A stretch of DNA of 64,000 nucleotides from Chitinophagaceae bacterium (GTDB lineage Bacteria; Bacteroidota; Bacteroidia; Chitinophagales; Chitinophagaceae): positions 1 through 64,000 of the forward strand of contig JAHBTJ010000012.1 of the NCBI GenBank assembly GCA_019638595.1, given 5' to 3'. The position numbers and the translations under genes were made by a program. Position 1 is the stretch's first letter. Every line of letters starts with the position of its first letter. Of this stretch, positions 59,570 through 64,000 are shown piece after piece. The notes beneath the pieces were generated by a model, which was not told where the DNA came from, did no database searches, and saw nothing but the letters and a program-made list of their open reading frames with translations.

Positions 59570-59611
59570 TATTTGTCACTACATAACTTCCAAATTAATC
59601 AAATAAGAAAA

Positions 59612-60358
59612 ATGACTAAGCTAAACATATTCCTGTTGTTTTCGGTATTTGCGGTGAACATCTTCAGCTCCTGCACCAAAAACGACCCTGCACCACAGGA
59701 AAATAAAGTCAGCTCACCGTCGAATATCCGGGTAGCCATCAACAGCGCCGAAAGCAAAGCCACCATTAGCGGTAAAGCCGATGTGGATAGCGAAGTCACT
59801 TTTCAATACGGGGGCGCTAACGGACAGGTGCTGCGTACTATTAATCCGGATGCATCAGGAAATTTCAGTTTTAGCATTGACCAGTTGGTAGATTACGAAC
59901 AGCAGTTAAAATCCTTTGCAACAAAGGCTGATAAAACTTCCGATACCATAATGGTGGAAAAGATTCCTGCCAAAGCAGGCTATGCGGGTGGTTGGAGTAA
60001 TGCACGCCAACTGATGCAGGCTCACCGCTGGAAATCTGATCAGGCTGTTTCCCGTATGATCATCAAACAAACGGCAGTCACACCACCTTATGATATGTTC
60101 GCCACAGTGGCGCAGAAATATTTTGATTTTAAAGCCGATGGCGTTTTTCACTTTGAAGTGACCAGCCCTTTACAGTTTATCCATAACACCGGTTCGTGGG
60201 TAATGAGTGAAAACGGGGTGATTACGATTAATACGGTGATCCCTTTAGGCCCGATGCAGATCAGCAATGCAAAAATCCAGCATTTGGATGATAACAGGCT
60301 GAGCCTGTTATGCCATATATCGGACGGATTATTCCTGTTAAGCCTTACGAAAGAATAA
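59612..60358 (+). CDS. Surface lipoprotein D with Ig-like domain
   Basis: A 248-residue lipoprotein from ATG 59612 (a TTG at 59573 would place the signal wrongly). The signal ends IFSSC (Cys20), then TKNDPAPQENK. Residues about 28-100 look like a bacterial Ig-like domain (VAINSAESKATISGKADVDSEVTFQYGG, PDASGNFSFSIDQL), the rest like a lipocalin-type barrel (FDFKADGVFHFEV, SWVMSENGVITIN, LHISDGLFLLSL). Present once, between the two copies of the A-B-C module. Confidence 0.72.
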   Translation: MTKLNIFLLFSVFAVNIFSSCTKNDPAPQENKVSSPSNIRVAINSAESKATISGKADVDSEVTFQYGGANGQVLRTINPDASGNFSFSIDQLVDYEQQLKSFATKADKTSDTIMVEKIPAKAGYAGGWSNARQLMQAHRWKSDQAVSRMIIKQTAVTPPYDMFATVAQKYFDFKADGVFHFEVTSPLQFIHNTGSWVMSENGVITINTVIPLGPMQISNAKIQHLDDNRLSLLCHISDGLFLLSLTKE

Positions 60359-60390
60359 CTCTATTATTAAATATATTATTAAATACAAGC

Positions 60391-61389
60391 ATGAAAAAAA
60401 TAAGTTTAAAAGTCTTTCTGTCTTTAATATCAGCAATTTTTATTTTCGGCTCCTGCACAAAAGAGCTGGACTTAGATGAAGAAACTAAGCTCGCTATTGA
60501 AAAGCAGGAAAAGCTTAAACAGTTGGATGAACTGTATGAACTGGCATTTACCGATCCTGTAAAGGCCCAAACAGATTACGACCGTTATTTTGCGGAAGAA
60601 TTGCTGCGGGACGGGCAAAATTTTCTCGTAGATAACGATGTGCGTATGCGGTCCACATTTACCGACCTGGCTATTCGTCTGAACACCAATTTCGAAAAGA
60701 TAAAAGCCACGGCTCTGTCCAACTCAATATTTGATGTGTATAAAGCAAAATTTGAAAGCATTACGTTCAATCGCTCTTTGCTCGGGGAGATACCGCAACA
60801 AATCCGCAAAGGTGAAAAACTGGCAAAATTTGAAGGCAAAGTAGCTGAAATCACCGCTTATTTCGATAACGATATAAACGATAAAAAAAGCAAAACAAGC
60901 GTAGACCAAGATATTCTTGGAAAGCGATGGCAGGCGATGAAAATTGCTTTTAAACCCGACTGGTCTGCATATCTTTTTCTTTATTATGACTTTAAATTCC
61001 TGGCAAATGGCGGATTGGATATAGAGCAGTTTGTGATGTATCCGGTATGGGACATACAGGGAAACCAACCTTTTACGGCTGAAGAATCCCCTAATTTCCC
61101 GGAAGAAATAGCGCCCAAATTACTATCACCGGCACAATTCACCACTTACAACAACAAAATCATCTTTTACTTTCATATAGAGGCCAATCCCAATGCGGCA
61201 GATATTAAGTTCAACCGTGAGTGGGTGTACGAGTTTGATTATATACTGGAGGACAATTCCTTAACCTTATCCAACCCGAGAGCCATGCGGTTTATGCATC
61301 CTTTCCTGTATGTAGGGGGCTATGGACAGGATAGTTACGAAGAGTGCTATTTTGAAGATATAAGATCTTTCACACTTACCACAGAATAA
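60391..61389 (+). CDS. Surface lipoprotein A' (module copy 2)
   Basis: A 332-residue lipoprotein from ATG 60391; longer in-frame readings from 60310 would overlap gene D. Signal ends FIFGSC, then TKELDLDEETKLAIEKQEKLKQLDELYELAFTDP. Residues line up with those of A at 56282 throughout, including VDNDVRMRSTFTDLAIRLNTNFEKIKA, NRSLLGEIPQQIRKGEKLAKFE and FNREWVYEFDY. Paralog of A by tandem duplication. Confidence 0.78.
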   Translation: MKKISLKVFLSLISAIFIFGSCTKELDLDEETKLAIEKQEKLKQLDELYELAFTDPVKAQTDYDRYFAEELLRDGQNFLVDNDVRMRSTFTDLAIRLNTNFEKIKATALSNSIFDVYKAKFESITFNRSLLGEIPQQIRKGEKLAKFEGKVAEITAYFDNDINDKKSKTSVDQDILGKRWQAMKIAFKPDWSAYLFLYYDFKFLANGGLDIEQFVMYPVWDIQGNQPFTAEESPNFPEEIAPKLLSPAQFTTYNNKIIFYFHIEANPNAADIKFNREWVYEFDYILEDNSLTLSNPRAMRFMHPFLYVGGYGQDSYEECYFEDIRSFTLTTE

Positions 61390-61415
61390 TTTATTGACGC
61401 TAAAAAAACAGTACG

Positions 61416-62567
61416 ATGAAACAATATATCATAACAAGCATACTCTTCATGGCTTTGCTTTTCATGCAAAGCTGCAAGAAAGAAGAGATCTATGTGTACA
61501 ACACTCAAAATACCCCCGATTTGAGCAATCCGATTATCCAAAAAATGACCAATGTAGTCTGGTATAAGGAAGTTGCCTTCTCAAATACAAGTACGGTACA
61601 AATATGGGCAAGCCAAAACAACATCTATAAACCGGCGGACTATCTGTCGTCCATATTGTATCACGCCGCCTGGACGGGGTTAATACTGAACCGTGACGGC
61701 ACGTCCATCATGACCTTTGTGCCGCCCTTTGCTGCGAATGCGGTCATTCATGCCAAAGGAAACTGGACAGTATCTACCGAAGAAGAAAACACCATCATCC
61801 TGAGCACCAAAACCCCCGTATCCAGCGTGACCGGAAAACTGAAAGTCCTGAATATGGAAACACAGGACAATACAAGCATCGTGAAGCTGTCTGTGGATTT
61901 TGGAGACCGCCTGATAACAACAGAACTATCTAATAAAAATCCGTTTGAATATTTGCAGAATGCGCTGTTCAGAGCGTTGGATTACAGTTGGTTTGCTAAC
62001 AAAACGGTATCAACAGCTCCAATCAAAGCAAGCGAGTTTATAGGTGCCTGGGCCGCACATGGCGATGGTTCAGAACTGACGGACTACGATATGATTCGAT
62101 ATACGCATATCGAAGATTTGCTGGCGAATACCCCCACCTTGCTGATAGGACTTTCTTTCGATCTGGAAGAAGGAGGAAAGGCGAAAATTGTGTACACAGG
62201 TGCAGGTGCAAAAAACTATTTAGGCGAGATTACTGAAAACGAAAGTATTGTTTACTCCGATGCCAGGTGGTCGGTAAATGGAGATAAAATACGCATCGAA
62301 ACGGACGAAGAATTGTTTTTTTCGATCGGTGAACAGCTTTTCAGGCTTCCGTCACATTATAGCAATCTGACTTTACTCGGGTATTTGCATGGAATTCCTG
62401 TTCGTATCAAATCCCATCAACTGTATAATCTGGAAATAGTCGAAAAGACGAACGCAGGATTTTGGACGAGAGTCACCACCAAGACGGAAACATTTTATGT
62501 TTTCCTACAGAAATCGCCCTATGACAAAAGCAACATGACAAATATTAAAAACATATTTGACAAATAA
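61416..62567 (+). CDS. Surface lipoprotein B' (module copy 2)
   Basis: A 383-residue lipoprotein: ALLFMQSC (Cys18), then KKEEIYVYNTQNTPDLSNPIIQKMTNVVWY, as in B. Later parts keep ILNRDGTSIMTFVPPF, AKGNWTVSTEEENTIILSTKTPVSSVTGKLK and the closing NLEIVEKTNAGFWTRVTTKTETFYVFL. Same order and spacing as in copy 1 (26 bases after A'). Confidence 0.78.
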   Translation: MKQYIITSILFMALLFMQSCKKEEIYVYNTQNTPDLSNPIIQKMTNVVWYKEVAFSNTSTVQIWASQNNIYKPADYLSSILYHAAWTGLILNRDGTSIMTFVPPFAANAVIHAKGNWTVSTEEENTIILSTKTPVSSVTGKLKVLNMETQDNTSIVKLSVDFGDRLITTELSNKNPFEYLQNALFRALDYSWFANKTVSTAPIKASEFIGAWAAHGDGSELTDYDMIRYTHIEDLLANTPTLLIGLSFDLEEGGKAKIVYTGAGAKNYLGEITENESIVYSDARWSVNGDKIRIETDEELFFSIGEQLFRLPSHYSNLTLLGYLHGIPVRIKSHQLYNLEIVEKTNAGFWTRVTTKTETFYVFLQKSPYDKSNMTNIKNIFDK

Positions 62568-62579
62568 AGAAATCTCAAG

Positions 62580-64000
62580 ATGAAAAAAATATTCACCATT
62601 AGCATAGTGAGCGCTCTACTACTATTTTGCTTTCAGGCATGTACAAAAGAAGAGCTTGTGACCATCAACGAACCACTGGAGCTGGACGAAAACTCCATTC
62701 AGTACCAGCAATACATGGAAGAACGCGCTACGCAACTGATCAAACAATACCGCTTCGACCAACTGGGCAATACCATCGACAGGATCAAAGATCCGGTGGC
62801 AAGAGAAAGGGTTTTGGCATTGTTGACGGAATATAGGGATCGGGCTTTTAACGAGGCTTTATACTACGCAAAGCCCAACGGAGATACTGTATTCTTCTTT
62901 CCACCCAATATAGATGACCGAAAGGAAGCCATAAGGCTATACATAAGCAATCTGTACCAAAAATCCGTAGTCAATGAAATAGGTGTACTCCATGGCTTTA
63001 AAAATTTCCCGAAGGTAGAAACCGTAGAGATTGGCAATTCTCTGGCAACGGGTATCAGGGATCTGAATGGTTTGCCCGAGTTGAAAACATTCAACTGGAC
63101 TTTTGAGCCTTACTATTTCGGTCAGTTTTATCCGGAGGTAGAACTTGCTCCGGTACCCCTGGAACTTGACTTTTCGCAAAACCATAAGCTGGAAACAATA
63201 GGTATATCATATGTAGATTTGGCTAATCTGAAGTTCCCGGCACACAAAATTCAGAGCGTTGAATTAGCATCTGCTATTATCAATAAAGCGGAAGAGATAG
63301 ATGCCATCGCTACAAGTAATCTCGGACTTGAAGGTGTTTCCGAACAACCGAGCCTGATATTAACAGGGAAAAATATAGACTCATTGCTCACGAATCTGAA
63401 TTTATTAAACACATTGGACATCAGCGCAACCAATATCTTGACACTGGACACCCGAGATGTAGAAAAAATAAAGCTGAATAACGGATTGAAAAAACTGACC
63501 TTAGATGCAGACAAGCTAAATGAGAAACCTGCATTGCCAAACAGCTTAGAACAGCTTGATATTGGTGGTTACAAACTGTCAGATAAAAATTTTTCAGCAG
63601 CTACAAGTTTAAAGTATTTTAGTTTTAGCAGTGCCGGTTTTAACGGATTGACCTTGCCGACAAATGTAGAAGAAATCCAATTGACTGTTCCATGGCCATA
63701 TACAGCAGAAGTTAATTCCGGCATTAGTCAGGATTATAGCAATCTGACTAAATTGAAGAAGGTAACGATAAATCAAGCTTCTATTGATCTAACAAGTTTA
63801 GTATTTCCTTCAAGCTTGGAATATATTTCATTTTCCAATACTTCTCCGGAAAAAATTTCCGGTATTGCAGATTTTAGCAGTTTAAATAATTTAAAATCTT
63901 TCCTGGTGGGTTATTATGTCGCTTTTGAGCACATGCCTAAATTACCTTCCTCGTTATCGAAATTTGAAGCACGTGGCGTTGAATTGCCATCTGGAGCTAC
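62580..64000 (+). CDS. Surface lipoprotein C', LRR-like (module copy 2, runs off the window)
   Basis: An open frame of 473 codons that continues past the right edge. Signal ends LLFCFQAC, then TKEELVTINEPLELDENSIQYQQYM and a helical part with YRFDQLGNTIDRIKDPVARERVLALL, matching C. From about residue 120 comes a run of LRR-like strands (for example SLEQLDIGGYKLSDKNFSAA, LKYFSFSSAGFNGLTLP, LEYISFSNTSPEKISGIADFSSLNNLKSF), clearly longer than in copy 1. I see no stop in frame. It starts 12 bases after B'. Confidence 0.78.
   Translation, partial: MKKIFTISIVSALLLFCFQACTKEELVTINEPLELDENSIQYQQYMEERATQLIKQYRFDQLGNTIDRIKDPVARERVLALLTEYRDRAFNEALYYAKPNGDTVFFFPPNIDDRKEAIRLYISNLYQKSVVNEIGVLHGFKNFPKVETVEIGNSLATGIRDLNGLPELKTFNWTFEPYYFGQFYPEVELAPVPLELDFSQNHKLETIGISYVDLANLKFPAHKIQSVELASAIINKAEEIDAIATSNLGLEGVSEQPSLILTGKNIDSLLTNLNLLNTLDISATNILTLDTRDVEKIKLNNGLKKLTLDADKLNEKPALPNSLEQLDIGGYKLSDKNFSAATSLKYFSFSSAGFNGLTLPTNVEEIQLTVPWPYTAEVNSGISQDYSNLTKLKKVTINQASIDLTSLVFPSSLEYISFSNTSPEKISGIADFSSLNNLKSFLVGYYVAFEHMPKLPSSLSKFEARGVELPSGA

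Overview
The window looks like a chromosome piece from a Bacteroidota bacterium, most likely of the Chitinophagaceae type. Evidence for this is a SusC/SusD pair with a one-protein hybrid two-component regulator, TonB-dependent receptors with a carboxypeptidase-like N-terminal domain, many lipoproteins with the K-(D/E)2 pattern after the lipid-bearing Cys, and few Shine-Dalgarno sequences. It splits into two very different halves.

Bases 1 to about 28,400 are an integron gene-cassette array. About 30 mostly small, AT-rich genes all point right. They are separated by about 27 related sites, mostly 190-200 bp long. Each full site begins with an AAC box, ends with a GTT box, and has imperfectly complementary arms next to these boxes, as attC recombination sites do. 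Decisively, the first 9-10 bases of many cassettes are the reverse complement of the bases that end the same cassette's own gene region, which is what excision as a circle requires. No integrase gene is in the window. The array is cut by the left edge, so the integrase should lie to the left. Cassette products include CAP, C10, S41 and CPBP-type proteins, an AlkD-like DNA repair protein, a Shedu-like (DUF4263) nuclease, a helicase-associated-domain repeat protein, DUF2071 and SRPBCC proteins, several lipoproteins and membrane proteins of unknown role, and a TPR-Arr (rifampin ADP-ribosyltransferase) fusion in the last cassette. Several attC sites are chimeric, truncated or reduced to a remnant, and one stretch (19.3-21.5 kb) holds a run of damaged genes.

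Bases 29.3-47.7 kb are ordinary chromosome, mostly on the minus strand: two methyltransferases, a small conserved protein, an alpha/beta hydrolase, a polysaccharide-utilisation-type locus (DUF4091 protein, SusD, SusC, hybrid two-component regulator), a small region with hairpin repeats and a broken DUF2442 gene, and aconitase AcnB.

Bases 48-64 kb hold an iron/heme acquisition region. A PchR-like AraC regulator is divergent from a siderophore-type TonB receptor. A methyltransferase, a lipoprotein, a heme-type TonB receptor and a long series of predicted surface lipoproteins follow on the plus strand. The lipoproteins include a three-gene module that is present twice (A-B-C, then D, then A'-B'-C'). 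The last copy runs off the right edge.
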